Source: a virus. From it: a stretch of 64,000 nt of DNA. The notes under the pieces were generated by a model. The model saw only the letters and a list, made by a program, of their open reading frames with translations. It ran no database searches and was not told where the DNA came from. How positions within the stretch are numbered: position 1 is the first letter of the stretch; each line of letters starts with the position of its first letter. Of this stretch, positions 51,253 through 60,383 are shown in pieces. The stretch covers positions 26,275 to 90,274 of IMG/VR virus record IMGVR_UViG_3300007538_000022. One strand, written 5' to 3'. A program made the position numbers and the translations under genes.

Positions 51253-52881
51253 TTAATTACCCTCAGTCGGTGGTATGAAATTTAAATCTTCGTATGTAAA
51301 TTCTTTTACGACATTTACTAAATAGTCGATAGTTTTTGCATTTTTTGGAGTAGAGCTATGATTTTCTTCAAACACTGATAACCTACCATCTAAGATTGTA
51401 GGAAATAATAATGCACGAACTTCATCTATTTTTTCTTCAATATCAAATGCGTTGCTGTCTAACATTAGAACTTTAGACCCATCTCGAATCTCATAAACAG
51501 CTTCTAATCTTAATCTCATAGGTACTATACTAAACGGTTCTAAAACACCTTCATTAGGTTGTCCGTTTGCACTTTCAAAAACGTATTCTACACCTGGTAC
51601 AATTCTTGGATTTTTAGGATTATTACGATAGTACGGACTGGTTTCTATTTCATAAAACAACACTTTATCTAAAAATTGATAGCCTAGTGAATACGGTCGC
51701 ATAGTTTCACCTTTGCCAAATGGGTCATCAGTTTCTGCAAGTTTTTGAATTGTATCTTCGCTACATTCGTCAAATTCATCAATAAAAACCCCACCTGCAG
51801 GATTTTGACCGTATAGTTTTTCTCTAACTAGAAAATCAGGATCGCTGAACACATTATTTTGTCCTATAAATTCTGTAGGATATTGATTCACACACGGGTC
51901 CGTATCAAGAACACACAGCAAATACTGATCAGCTAATTGATTTTTAATATAAACTTCGTTGTAGTAAGGCATAGAGCTTCGAACTTCATCCTCTCCAATA
52001 GGTTCTATGCATGGGCTTGATACTTTTAAATATAACCAATTCTTTGTTAAAACATCATCTAAATTGCTATAGTCGTATTTTAGTGATCGTAACTGGTTTA
52101 AATGAAATATTAAATTAGTAAGTAACCCAATATCATAATGTGATGGAGAATACTTAGTTGTGTAGTATACATCGATTATTTCACCATCGATTTCAACTTG
52201 TTCATATAAATCTGTACTTATGTCAAATTTTTCATATTCAGGCATGTACCCAGCAAATTCACCCGCTTCACCTATTTTAAAGTATTCATAAAGTCCAGCT
52301 TCGATAAAAGTGTAACTGTAATCTTTTACATATACCCAAGATTCACCATTGAGCGATACTGTTTCTTCTTCTAGTCGACTTGCTGGATTTACTGTAATTG
52401 TATGTTTCTCTGATTGATTAAAACCTTGCCATTCGTATGTAAACACAGACAGTAATCTTAAATTATCAAAAAAGTCGTGACTAGATGGTAAAGTTTCAAC
52501 ATGATACCAATTGTATTGAAAATACCAGCGTTGTAATTCATGTGTAAGAATTGCAACATTATTGTTAATATAATTATTTAATGCTAAATTCCACAAAGAT
52601 TCTGGTAATTTTTTATTATTCCAACTTAATACATTGTCTAATAGATGAGTTCTAAATCGCTCCAATCTAAGCCACGGTATCGAACCCCCATATTCAGATT
52701 CGTAGTCGCCTCGAATAATGCTACGATATGGAAATTCTCTAACATTTGTACCACTATGTAATAATTTATCACCGTTTGTGTACTCTTGAATTACATCAGC
52801 AGATTCATTAATTTCCAAGAAATATTCTTCTCGCATAGTTCGATCTGCATTAGGCGATGCATGGATGTTAGTATCGACCAT
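51253..52881 (-). CDS. Probable virion protein downstream of the PAAR spike
   Basis: A 542-aa protein rich in Tyr, Asn and acidic residues, for example YFLEINESADVIQEYTNGD and WLRLERFRTHLLDNV. No catalytic motif or known fold was recognised. Its position 2 bases after a PAAR-type spike gene and its size suggest a baseplate, spike-associated or fibre protein. Confidence 0.5.
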   Translation of the reverse strand: MVDTNIHASPNADRTMREEYFLEINESADVIQEYTNGDKLLHSGTNVREFPYRSIIRGDYESEYGGSIPWLRLERFRTHLLDNVLSWNNKKLPESLWNLALNNYINNNVAILTHELQRWYFQYNWYHVETLPSSHDFFDNLRLLSVFTYEWQGFNQSEKHTITVNPASRLEEETVSLNGESWVYVKDYSYTFIEAGLYEYFKIGEAGEFAGYMPEYEKFDISTDLYEQVEIDGEIIDVYYTTKYSPSHYDIGLLTNLIFHLNQLRSLKYDYSNLDDVLTKNWLYLKVSSPCIEPIGEDEVRSSMPYYNEVYIKNQLADQYLLCVLDTDPCVNQYPTEFIGQNNVFSDPDFLVREKLYGQNPAGGVFIDEFDECSEDTIQKLAETDDPFGKGETMRPYSLGYQFLDKVLFYEIETSPYYRNNPKNPRIVPGVEYVFESANGQPNEGVLEPFSIVPMRLRLEAVYEIRDGSKVLMLDSNAFDIEEKIDEVRALLFPTILDGRLSVFEENHSSTPKNAKTIDYLVNVVKEFTYEDLNFIPPTEGN

Positions 52882-52883
52882 TT

Positions 52884-53174
52884 TTAATCTCCTGCAAATA
52901 CATCTGGACTATGCTCGTTGCATCGACTACCGCATGAGATAGGATCGCTTTGACGAGCATATTCTAAGTTATTTGCAAATACAGTTTCACTGCCATCTGC
53001 AACTACTCCAGAATGACACCCATTACCGCAACAATGAACAACATAAGAATCTGTTAATCTAATTTGATTTAAATTGTTTGCAAACACATCTGGACTCCAT
53101 GACGAAGGAGGTCTAGGAGGCCAGCATCCGTGTCCTGTACAATTATCTGTTCTTCTATGTACCGGTAATGTCAT
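52884..53174 (-). CDS. PAAR-like spike tip protein (T4 gp5.4-like)
   Basis: A 96-aa protein. Repeated units VHRRTDNCTGHGCWPPRP, SPDVFANNLNQIRLTDS and VFANNLEYARQSDPI show PAAR-type repeats (VxxxGxxxxxVRxGD), with many Cys and His residues (HCCGNGCHSG, CGSRCNEH) for a metal ion. It forms the sharp tip of the tail spike that pierces the host outer membrane. Confidence 0.85.
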   Translation of the reverse strand: MTLPVHRRTDNCTGHGCWPPRPPSSWSPDVFANNLNQIRLTDSYVVHCCGNGCHSGVVADGSETVFANNLEYARQSDPISCGSRCNEHSPDVFAGD

Positions 53175-53177
53175 AAT

Positions 53178-53465
53178 TTATAATGTAAGTCCTGAAGTTT
53201 GTTGCATATATGCTGATGCAATTTCTTTTGTTGTTTTGACAATTGAAATAATATGCGATGTGTTAATTTTAAAAGAATTGTCTAAATCAACTGAAAACAT
53301 ATAGGGAGTTAATCCTACGCCTTGTTGATTAATAGAAAGAGACATTGCTTTTGCTACTACAACAGCAGTAGAACTTTCATTCTCAAATCTTCCAATAACT
53401 TCTTCACCGGAAGTTAATTTTAATGAAATGATATCGTTTTGTTTATATGGTACATCTAACAGCAT
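53178..53465 (-). CDS. LSm-like small beta-barrel protein
   Basis: A 95-aa protein. ISLKLTSGEEVIGRFENESS, VVVAKAMSLSIN and MFSVDLDNSFKINTSHIISI follow the SH3-like LSm pattern (LxxGxxxxGxxxxxxxxxxL) seen in conserved cyanophage and pelagiphage proteins. RNA binding is possible. It lies just upstream of the PAAR gene, with a 3-base gap. Confidence 0.6.
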   Translation of the reverse strand: MLLDVPYKQNDIISLKLTSGEEVIGRFENESSTAVVVAKAMSLSINQQGVGLTPYMFSVDLDNSFKINTSHIISIVKTTKEIASAYMQQTSGLTL

Positions 53466-53477
53466 ACTAACCTCTAT

Positions 53478-53702
53478 TTAAAGTTGAAATTTTAATAATT
53501 CATTAAGACCGCCAATGTGCATATCATCGACGAAAATTTGAGGAACAGATCTTGCACTTGGAACAGCACTTAATAAATCCTCTTTAGACCATCCATTGCC
53601 TATTTTTCTAATTTCAAATTCTAAGTTTTTAGAATTTAAAAATGAAACTGCTTGCTCGCATTGCGGGCATTGATCTTTACTCCATACAATTATATTATGC
53701 AT
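53478..53702 (-). CDS. nrdC: Glutaredoxin
   Basis: A 74-aa protein. IIVWSKDQCPQCEQAVSFL has the CxxC active site, and SARSVPQIFVDDMHIGGL holds the cis-Pro and glutathione-binding TVP-like and GG motifs. It probably reduces the neighbouring ribonucleotide reductase. A late promoter box lies 23 bases upstream. Confidence 0.9.
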   Translation of the reverse strand: MHNIIVWSKDQCPQCEQAVSFLNSKNLEFEIRKIGNGWSKEDLLSAVPSARSVPQIFVDDMHIGGLNELLKFQL

Positions 53703-53724
53703 CTAGTTTTTCCTTGTATAAAAA

Positions 53725-53732
53725 TATTTATA
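53725..53732 (-). promoter_or_regulatory. Late promoter box (TATAAATA)
   Basis: The minus strand reads TATAAATA at the end of nrdB, 23 bases upstream of the glutaredoxin start. It could drive glutaredoxin, the LSm-like gene and the PAAR spike late in infection. Confidence 0.45.
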
Positions 53733-54831
53733 GTTTGTAATTTGAAAAATTATTTATATTTAAGTCATGTTTAATACCGCCTACTATATAACTTTCAATT
53801 TCTGTCTCTTGAGGAGCATTTTGTAAAGTTGAACTAGACAACCAGTGTGTAGTCCACGGTAACGGGTTGTTATTAATCGGTGCATCAAACATTGGATTAT
53901 ATCCAATAGATTTAAGTCTTCGATTTGCAATATATTTACTGTACTGGTGTAACAATGTGCTGTTTAGACCTATAATCGAACCATCTTTAAATAAGTAATC
54001 AGCCCATGCCATTTCTTCAGCAATACAAGTTTCCCACATTTGATAAACTTCATCTTCGCACTCTTTAATAATGCTAACCATTTCAGGATCGTCTTTTCCC
54101 TGAGCCCATAATTTAATTATATGTGTAGAAATAGCTAAATGTTGTGCTTCATCTCTTGCAATTAAACTAATAATTTTAGCCGAACCTTCGACTAGTTTTA
54201 ATTCACCAAATGCAAATGAACACGCAAATGATACATAAAATCTTAATCCTTCTAAGATATTAACATTCATCATTGCAAGAAATAGTTTTTTCTTAACTTC
54301 CCGTAATGTTCCAGATTTGTTATAGATAAAATTATTAGCAGCATCTATGAATGAATCGTAATTCTTAGTTACACTTGATGCACGTTTAATAATCTCTTCG
54401 TCATTTAAAATAGTATCAAAAATTTCACTAGGATCAGGGTAAATATTTTTTATAATATGAGTGTATGATCTAGAATGAATTGTTTCAAAAAAGTCCCAAG
54501 TAACAACAGCACCTTCTAATTCAGGTAAACTGATAAATGGTAAAAATGCAGTACATGGACCTCTACCTTGTACAGAATCTAATAAGATTTGATACTTCAA
54601 GTTACTAGTGAAAATATGCTTTTGTTCAGGTCTAAATTCAGCATAATCTGCTCGATCTTTTTGGAGACTAACTTCCTCAGGCCTCCAAAAGTATCCTAAC
54701 ATTGTTTGATTTAATTTGTCAAATACGGGAAATCTAAAAACATCATATCTTTGTGTATTTTGATCCTCACCAAAAAACATATATTCTTTAGTAAAATCTA
54801 TGTTTTTATTATTGAAAATAGTTTTAGCCAT
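53728..54831 (-). CDS. nrdB: Ribonucleotide reductase class Ia beta subunit (NrdB)
   Basis: A 367-aa protein. The di-iron ligands lie in FFETIHSRSYTHIIKNIY (EXXH plus the radical Tyr of SRSYTHI) and in ARDEAQHLAIS. It holds the tyrosyl radical passed to NrdA. It lies 10 bases downstream of the last NrdA fragment and is probably translated from the same transcript. Confidence 0.95.
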   Translation of the reverse strand: MAKTIFNNKNIDFTKEYMFFGEDQNTQRYDVFRFPVFDKLNQTMLGYFWRPEEVSLQKDRADYAEFRPEQKHIFTSNLKYQILLDSVQGRGPCTAFLPFISLPELEGAVVTWDFFETIHSRSYTHIIKNIYPDPSEIFDTILNDEEIIKRASSVTKNYDSFIDAANNFIYNKSGTLREVKKKLFLAMMNVNILEGLRFYVSFACSFAFGELKLVEGSAKIISLIARDEAQHLAISTHIIKLWAQGKDDPEMVSIIKECEDEVYQMWETCIAEEMAWADYLFKDGSIIGLNSTLLHQYSKYIANRRLKSIGYNPMFDAPINNNPLPWTTHWLSSSTLQNAPQETEIESYIVGGIKHDLNINNFSNYKL

Positions 54832-54841
54832 TTATAATTCC

Positions 54842-55357
54842 TTACAGTTTACATGCGCTACATTCTTCATCTGAATCAGTAGCAGAATCGTCAATTTCAC
54901 TTGGGTCAGTTTTATAATCGTATGTATTTGAATAATAAACTGTTTTTAATCCATACTTATATGATTGTAGTAAATCTTCAGTTAACACGCTCATTGGAAT
55001 TTCATTGTTAGAATACTGAGTTGGATTATAACTCCAGTTAGTTGAAATAGATTGATCAAAAAACTTTTGCATAACTGCCATTATATTTAAATATCCTTTA
55101 TTTGAAGGCATATCCCACAGTAAAGTATAATGGTTTTTAAGTGTTTGATATTGAGGTACAATTTGCTTTAGTGGTCCTTTTTTTGATTTTTTAACAGATA
55201 AAAACCCTCTAGGAGGTTCTACACCGTTAGTTGCATTAGACACAACTGAGCTGTTATGCGAGATTAAATTCTCAACAACGTAATGATGAACATCAGGAAC
55301 TTCGATGTCATACGTTGGTAACACTTCATTTAAAAACTCTACTTTTTTAACTTTCAT
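54842..55357 (-). CDS. nrdA: NrdA fragment 4: split-intein C-part plus C-terminal extein
   Basis: A 171-aa protein. Residues 1-35 are an intein C-terminal piece (MKVKKVEFLNEVLPTYDIEV ... HHYVVENLISHN, ending in the HN motif). Residue 36 is Ser, the +1 nucleophile. The extein SSVVSNATNGVEPPRG matches NrdA downstream of the P621-E623 active-site loop. The C-terminus ECSACKL is the redox-active Cys tail. It should be spliced in trans to fragment 3 at MPSES. A 2-base gap from fragment 3, with AAGGA overlapping its stop. Confidence 0.9.
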   Translation of the reverse strand: MKVKKVEFLNEVLPTYDIEVPDVHHYVVENLISHNSSVVSNATNGVEPPRGFLSVKKSKKGPLKQIVPQYQTLKNHYTLLWDMPSNKGYLNIMAVMQKFFDQSISTNWSYNPTQYSNNEIPMSVLTEDLLQSYKYGLKTVYYSNTYDYKTDPSEIDDSATDSDEECSACKL

Positions 55358-55359
55358 TA

Positions 55360-56307
55360 CTAATCCTTTAAGTTTAATTCAATAATATCATCATTTTCAT
55401 TTAATTCACTTGCATGCTTCCATAATGTTTGGTTATTTTCTGTTCGAACTAAGAATTTATGAGTCGGTGTACATTTAATTACTTTCCCATTATCTAAAGT
55501 AATCGATACAACTTCTTTATGACCGTTGAAATAAATTTTAGTTACTTCTTTATTCCCTTCAAGAGTTGGAACTATTAACGGTTCTTCTAACGTAAACCAT
55601 CCTATAGCATTATTTAATTCAATTCGATACCAACTAATATGATTCATTTCACAAATTTCGTGAAAGTTTAAATACCCTTTATTTGTTAAAATTTTATGTT
55701 CCCAGTTTAAGCACGATTCACTAGGCATTTGTGCAGATAATGTTGAATGACGTAAGCCATGTGTAACGATATCAGCTCTTAAACTTTCCCAATCGTAAGC
55801 AAGAGAATGTGGAACAATTAAGTCAACATCTTTTTTGTAAGTGTCAATTGGTAAGATTCCTTTTGAATATTTTGTACGGTTAAAATACAAACAAGGGCCT
55901 TTTTCTTTAGCTAAGTTGTTACTTGCTTTTAATAAGTAATATTGAAATGCCTCAGATAAATCGTGTACTAATTTCCAAGCCTTTGGATCATCATATTTCA
56001 CATGATGTTTAGCTAAGTAATGTGCTAACCCTACGTATCCGATTCCTAGAGATCTTCGAGCTTTAGTTTCAATTTCAGCCGCTTTAACAGGATATTCCTG
56101 ATAATCTATCAATTCATCTAAAGACCGTACAGTTAACTCGCACAGTTCTTCTAATTGATCTAAATGTTTAATAGATCCTAAATTAATAGCAGATAAAATG
56201 CAAAGAGCAATTGCAGGAGAATCTTTACTTACAATAACGTCTTCTTCAAAATACACATACTCATCGTCGTTATCGCACTCTGTTACAAAACTGTATAATT
56301 CATTCAT
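55360..56307 (-). CDS. nrdA: NrdA fragment 3: middle extein plus split-intein N-part
   Basis: A 315-aa protein. Residues 1-30 (MNELYSFVTECDNDDEYVYF...) have no clear NrdA counterpart. From PAIALCILSAINLG on (C462 equivalent in E. coli numbering) it follows NrdA to LSAQMPSES at 198. At residue 199 a second intein begins (CLNWEHKILT), with block B KVIKCTPTHKFLV. This N-terminal intein piece has no stop-spanning linker to its C-part, so splicing would be in trans. Its N-terminus is not joined to fragment 2 by any visible intein. Confidence 0.88.
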   Translation of the reverse strand: MNELYSFVTECDNDDEYVYFEEDVIVSKDSPAIALCILSAINLGSIKHLDQLEELCELTVRSLDELIDYQEYPVKAAEIETKARRSLGIGYVGLAHYLAKHHVKYDDPKAWKLVHDLSEAFQYYLLKASNNLAKEKGPCLYFNRTKYSKGILPIDTYKKDVDLIVPHSLAYDWESLRADIVTHGLRHSTLSAQMPSESCLNWEHKILTNKGYLNFHEICEMNHISWYRIELNNAIGWFTLEEPLIVPTLEGNKEVTKIYFNGHKEVVSITLDNGKVIKCTPTHKFLVRTENNQTLWKHASELNENDDIIELNLKD

Positions 56308-56318
56308 TATATTTCCTT

Positions 56319-56576
56319 TTAAATAGAACGATCTTGTAAATAATTACCAATCGATTTTTTGTACTCATTGTACTTATCCATATCTGATTTCTTAACTTTT
56401 ACTAATCGTTTTTCAGTAGTGCCGATGTCATCGATGTGTTGCAATGGAGTAGTAGGTAACGTAATTTCTTGGCAATTGTGTACAAGAATGTCATTTGCAT
56501 AAAAATTATGATTATCCTCGACGGTTATATCGTAAACTTCAATAGGGGCATCTAAATATTCTATAATTAAACTCAT
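56319..56576 (-). CDS. nrdA: NrdA fragment 2: split-intein C-part plus short extein
   Basis: An 85-aa protein. Residues 1-34 are an intein C-piece (IEVYDITVEDNHNFYANDIL, ending LVHN). Residue 35 is Cys, the +1 residue and also the catalytic thiyl-radical Cys of NrdA (E. coli C439, in NLCQEITLPT). The next 50 residues run TPLQHIDD and then an unusual Lys-rich tail (EKRLVKVKKSDMDKYNEYKK) to a stop. It starts 12 bases after fragment 1 with its own ribosome binding site. Confidence 0.88.
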   Translation of the reverse strand: MSLIIEYLDAPIEVYDITVEDNHNFYANDILVHNCQEITLPTTPLQHIDDIGTTEKRLVKVKKSDMDKYNEYKKSIGNYLQDRSI

Positions 56577-56587
56577 TGTGTATTTCC

Positions 56588-58228
56588 TTATTCTTGTGAA
56601 AAATTATTTATTATACGTAATTTGTCGGTTTCTGTCAAGTTTTTTGCTAACACATAACCTCTATTTTCAGTATAAACTTTATGCTCTGGTGTACATATAA
56701 TGGATTTACCGGACGTTGAGTCTGTAATTTTCATTACCTTAGCAGAAGTGTTAGTTAACGCACTGTTAGAAATCCGTTTGTATTCAGACTTTTGAGTGTA
56801 TTCGTTAAACGATAGTACATCAATAGTTTCGCCATTATGAAAATGTGTATTAGCTTGTTCTAATGTAATAGCTTGTTCGGTATTATTTACAATAGCATGG
56901 ATAATAGTATCACCGGACAAACACAAGTTACTCATATAAACAGTATCTAAAAATGAACTATGATTATTACAATGATCGGTAAACATTATATACAATCTGC
57001 CAGTTTCAGTTTTTTCTTTAATTAAAGTAGAAAACAGTTCAACAGCAGGAACTACTGATTGTTTAATATTTGAATTTTTTTCATATGCAGAATATAATTT
57101 AGAAAATACATCAGGGTCTCCAAAATACGCTTCGTATAAATCTGGAACGTCATGAGGGGAAAATAAAGTAATATTTCCATTACTGAGAAATCTCTCAATC
57201 ATAGTTTTATTAATTTGAATAGAATAATCTAATTTTCTAACTCGATTATCTTCAGTACCTTTGTTGTTTTTCAAAACTAATATATCTTTAATTTCTTGAT
57301 GCCAAATTGGAAAATGAACAGTTGCACTTCCACCTCTAACACCGTTTTGTGTACAGCATTTAACAGTAGATTCAAATTTCTTTAAAAATGGAATAACGCC
57401 AGTATGTGCAACTTCTCCTCCTCTAACTTTAGAGTTTACTCCTCTAATTCTTCCAGAATTAATACCTATACCTGCACGTAAAGCAGTATACCGACCAATA
57501 GCCATATCACTTGAAAAAATGCTGTTTAACGTATCGTCGCTATCAACTAGCACACAACTAGCATACTGCCGTACAGGAGTCCTAACGCCTGCATTTACAG
57601 GGGTTGGAATATTAATATGAAATAATGATAGTCCGTCGTAATATTTTTTAATATAATGCATACGAGATGCTTTATCGTATTGAGAAAACATAGTAGCAGC
57701 AATCATAATGTACATTATTTGAGGAGTCTCAAAAATTTGTCCAGTTGATCTGTCTTGAACTAAATATTTGTCAACAATTTGTCTTAACCCTGCATATGTA
57801 AAGTTTTCATCGCGATTATAATGGATCATTGATTCTAATTTTTCTATGTCTTCTTTAGAAAACATATCTAAAAATGATTTATCATACACTCCTCGATTAA
57901 CATTAGAAACAATAATATCATACAAAGGAACCGGTCGATATTGTCCGTACACCTGTTTGTTTAAATTATAACTCATTAAACGAGCAGCAGCATATTGATA
58001 ATTAGGAGATTCTAATGATATTAAATCACTAGCAGACCTAATAAGGATTTTTTGTATTTCATGGGTACTCATTTTGTTATAAAATTGTAAATTTGCATTC
58101 ATTTCAATTTGACTAGCACTTACTCCTGCAAGATTTGCACATGCCTCCTCTACTACAAAATGAATCTTTTCAATGTTTAATGGTTCTTCGACCCCATCGC
58201 GTTTAACGATCATAATCTGTTCTGACAT
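56588..58228 (-). CDS. nrdA: NrdA fragment 1: N-terminal extein plus split-intein N-part
   Basis: A 546-aa protein. The ATP-cone-like start (IMIVKRDGVEEPLNIEKIHF) leads into the NrdA alpha domain, with YASCVLVD at the C225 equivalent and GIGINSGRIRGVNSKVRGGE near the substrate site. The extein ends at residue 435 (YMSNL) and an N-terminal intein piece of 111 residues begins CLSGDTII, with block B SIICTPEHKVYTENRGYV. The splice with fragment 2 would restore SNLCQEITLPT. No homing endonuclease remains in the intein. Confidence 0.9.
   Translation of the reverse strand: MSEQIMIVKRDGVEEPLNIEKIHFVVEEACANLAGVSASQIEMNANLQFYNKMSTHEIQKILIRSASDLISLESPNYQYAAARLMSYNLNKQVYGQYRPVPLYDIIVSNVNRGVYDKSFLDMFSKEDIEKLESMIHYNRDENFTYAGLRQIVDKYLVQDRSTGQIFETPQIMYIMIAATMFSQYDKASRMHYIKKYYDGLSLFHINIPTPVNAGVRTPVRQYASCVLVDSDDTLNSIFSSDMAIGRYTALRAGIGINSGRIRGVNSKVRGGEVAHTGVIPFLKKFESTVKCCTQNGVRGGSATVHFPIWHQEIKDILVLKNNKGTEDNRVRKLDYSIQINKTMIERFLSNGNITLFSPHDVPDLYEAYFGDPDVFSKLYSAYEKNSNIKQSVVPAVELFSTLIKEKTETGRLYIMFTDHCNNHSSFLDTVYMSNLCLSGDTIIHAIVNNTEQAITLEQANTHFHNGETIDVLSFNEYTQKSEYKRISNSALTNTSAKVMKITDSTSGKSIICTPEHKVYTENRGYVLAKNLTETDKLRIINNFSQE
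56610..56638 (-). promoter_or_regulatory. Consensus sigma70 promoter inside the NrdA split point
   Basis: On the minus strand TTGACA (56633-56638), a 17-base spacer and TATAAT (56610-56615), a perfect match. It lies inside the last intein codons of fragment 1, some 27 bases from the likely transcript start to the ATG of fragment 2, so fragments 2-4 and nrdB can be transcribed on their own. Confidence 0.65.
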
Positions 58229-58273
58229 AATAATTCCTTGTTGAAAAATATTTTAAATATTTAGTGTTTAAAT

Positions 58274-58705
58274 TTAATGATTTATTTTAGTCGACAAGTT
58301 AAACGACTCAGAAACTGACAATGTATTTGGCAATTCTGATACATGTATTGCTTGGTCATTTTCGAACCCTACAACACAATCGTTTATAAAAAGCAAATAA
58401 AAATATTTTGAAGTTGAATGATCATTCATAAACTTTAATGAAAAGACACATTCTTTAAATCGATTAAGTAATGATAATGAGTAATAGATTGCTAATATTT
58501 TGGTAAATTCACAATATGAATTGTAATCTAATAGTTCCCACGCAGATGGCCATGACGATTGATCATATGGGTCAGTTTGCAGTTGACTAAGTGGCGCAGC
58601 ATTGTAAAAGTTAATTGCATCGCGTATTGGATCAGAAGATGTTTCTAATTCCAGTCTAAAATTTCTCCAAATTAATATTCGATCTTCATAAGTAGAATTG
58701 AACAT
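58274..58705 (-). CDS. Hypothetical protein
   Basis: A 143-aa protein with several Tyr- and Phe-rich segments (CEFTKILAIYYSLSLLNRF; STSKYFYLLFINDCVVGFE). It lies between the tailspike and the nrdA genes. No family was recognised. Confidence 0.5.
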   Translation of the reverse strand: MFNSTYEDRILIWRNFRLELETSSDPIRDAINFYNAAPLSQLQTDPYDQSSWPSAWELLDYNSYCEFTKILAIYYSLSLLNRFKECVFSLKFMNDHSTSKYFYLLFINDCVVGFENDQAIHVSELPNTLSVSESFNLSTKINH

Positions 58706-58736
58706 TTTTATCCTAAAAGTGTATTATATAGTTTAA

Positions 58737-60356
58737 TTAAGATTTAATAGTAACTTTATAATGAAACATTGCATTGTCACTATTTGTTAAGTTTATAATC
58801 ATTATAGCAATAGTATCAACAATTAAATTAGTATTTTCGTCAAAATGTTGTGGAAATAATGTTAAATTTTCAGAATATATTGAATCTCCGGTAAAGTCAT
58901 ATTCTTCACTTGCACTCCAAGTATTATTGTATGGATCAGATACTAGTGTTATAACTCCAGAACGATATGCATTAACTACACTACTTTTATAAAAATAATC
59001 AATTACATACCCTGTAACATTATTAGCAGGGAGTCTAAACAACTTAACAGGCTCAGTATATTCATTAATTGATATTACGTGAGTTTGATTTAACTCAGTA
59101 ATCGCAGGAGCATCGATTTCTGTTATATAGGGAATATGTAGCAAATATGAAGGGTTATATCCGAGGTCGCTTGATCTTGAAAACCAATCGTTACTGCTGG
59201 TATTACTTTCTCTTAAAAATGATAATACTGGATATAATGCGTTAGAAGAAGAACCGCCATCGTTGCCAATAGAAAAGAATTTGTTAAACGAACTAAAGTT
59301 ATTCCGACCTTCAGTAATTTTTATGGCATTTGTTCGAATACGATCAAATGTACTGTTAGAAATACTATTTGTAGAAGGGCCGAACTGCATTCCACTAGCA
59401 CCTAATGTAATGTTTTCACCAAACATTACCCCGCAATCTAATGTATCAAATACGCAGTAATCCCAATTGTTATTATCAATATCGTGATCTGAATATATTC
59501 CAGAATAATAGTTATTAATAACTATTGATTTGAAATAGTTATAAGAACACGTTACAGAAGAACTAAAACTTTCTAATATAATTGCCGGAGCCTGCGGACT
59601 ACTTTGATTATCAAAATCCCAAACACCTTGCACTTTTATGTTTTCAAAATAGCTATGTCTACAACTATCTAAATGTAATGCAGTGCTCCCAACAGTTTTA
59701 ATTGTAAAGTTTGATAATAGTATATTTTGTGGTTGTGAAAGATATGATACAGGTTGCGATGGAACGTAAGAACCTATATCGCACGACTCGTCGATTGTTA
59801 CAAATGCTGGAAATGAATCATCGATAGTTTCAAAAATAGTTTTATCTATTCCAGCTCCAATTATAGTTGAATTTGGAGGAATAAATAAGGAATTTGATAA
59901 TTTATAAATACCTGCTTCTATGAATAGTTCAATTCGACTTTGAGTAGATCCTTTTGTTGCTGGATTTAAGAACAGTTGATCAATAGCCCTTTGCAGTTCT
60001 TCAGTCTCATCACCACCAATTCCTAATGCACCAAACGCACGAACACTAACACGATCGTCAAGCCTATCTTGCAACGATCTATAAATTGGAAAGTCAGTTG
60101 AAGACCCGGTTTGAATAAAACTGTTATTTTTCTTATATGCGTAGTTACTAACATAATCGAAAATGTTGTCATTCTCGCTTAACAGTCTAGTGTTTCCTAC
60201 ATACGGTGCTCCTTCTGATACTGCACCGTTACCAATATATAATTCTTGAGAGTCAATTGCCCATCCAAGTTCTCCGCTTGCTAATTGCGGTAAACCCTCG
60301 CCTTGATTTTTTCTCCCTCTTCGAACTTGTATTCTGCTTATAGATACAACTGCCAC
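58737..60356 (-). CDS. Tailspike with beta-helix (pectate lyase-like) domain
   Basis: A 539-aa protein. The first 50 residues (ISRIQVRRGRKNQGEG, QLASGELGWAIDSQELYIG) match the N-terminal domain of phage major tropism determinants and marine fibre proteins. From about residue 100, VSVRAFGALGIGGDETEELQ and IYKLSNSLFIPPNSTIIGAG fit the pectate-lyase-3 right-handed beta-helix. It probably binds or cleaves host surface polysaccharide. A late promoter box lies 28 bases upstream. Confidence 0.8.
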   Translation of the reverse strand: MAVVSISRIQVRRGRKNQGEGLPQLASGELGWAIDSQELYIGNGAVSEGAPYVGNTRLLSENDNIFDYVSNYAYKKNNSFIQTGSSTDFPIYRSLQDRLDDRVSVRAFGALGIGGDETEELQRAIDQLFLNPATKGSTQSRIELFIEAGIYKLSNSLFIPPNSTIIGAGIDKTIFETIDDSFPAFVTIDESCDIGSYVPSQPVSYLSQPQNILLSNFTIKTVGSTALHLDSCRHSYFENIKVQGVWDFDNQSSPQAPAIILESFSSSVTCSYNYFKSIVINNYYSGIYSDHDIDNNNWDYCVFDTLDCGVMFGENITLGASGMQFGPSTNSISNSTFDRIRTNAIKITEGRNNFSSFNKFFSIGNDGGSSSNALYPVLSFLRESNTSSNDWFSRSSDLGYNPSYLLHIPYITEIDAPAITELNQTHVISINEYTEPVKLFRLPANNVTGYVIDYFYKSSVVNAYRSGVITLVSDPYNNTWSASEEYDFTGDSIYSENLTLFPQHFDENTNLIVDTIAIMIINLTNSDNAMFHYKVTIKS

Positions 60357-60383
60357 AGTATTTCTCCCAAAGTATATAGTATA

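Noticed and set aside
56308-56318. A third split intein between NrdA fragments 2 and 3
   Set aside because: The fragment ends lack the Cys/Ser start block, block B TxxH and the terminal HN motif that define inteins.
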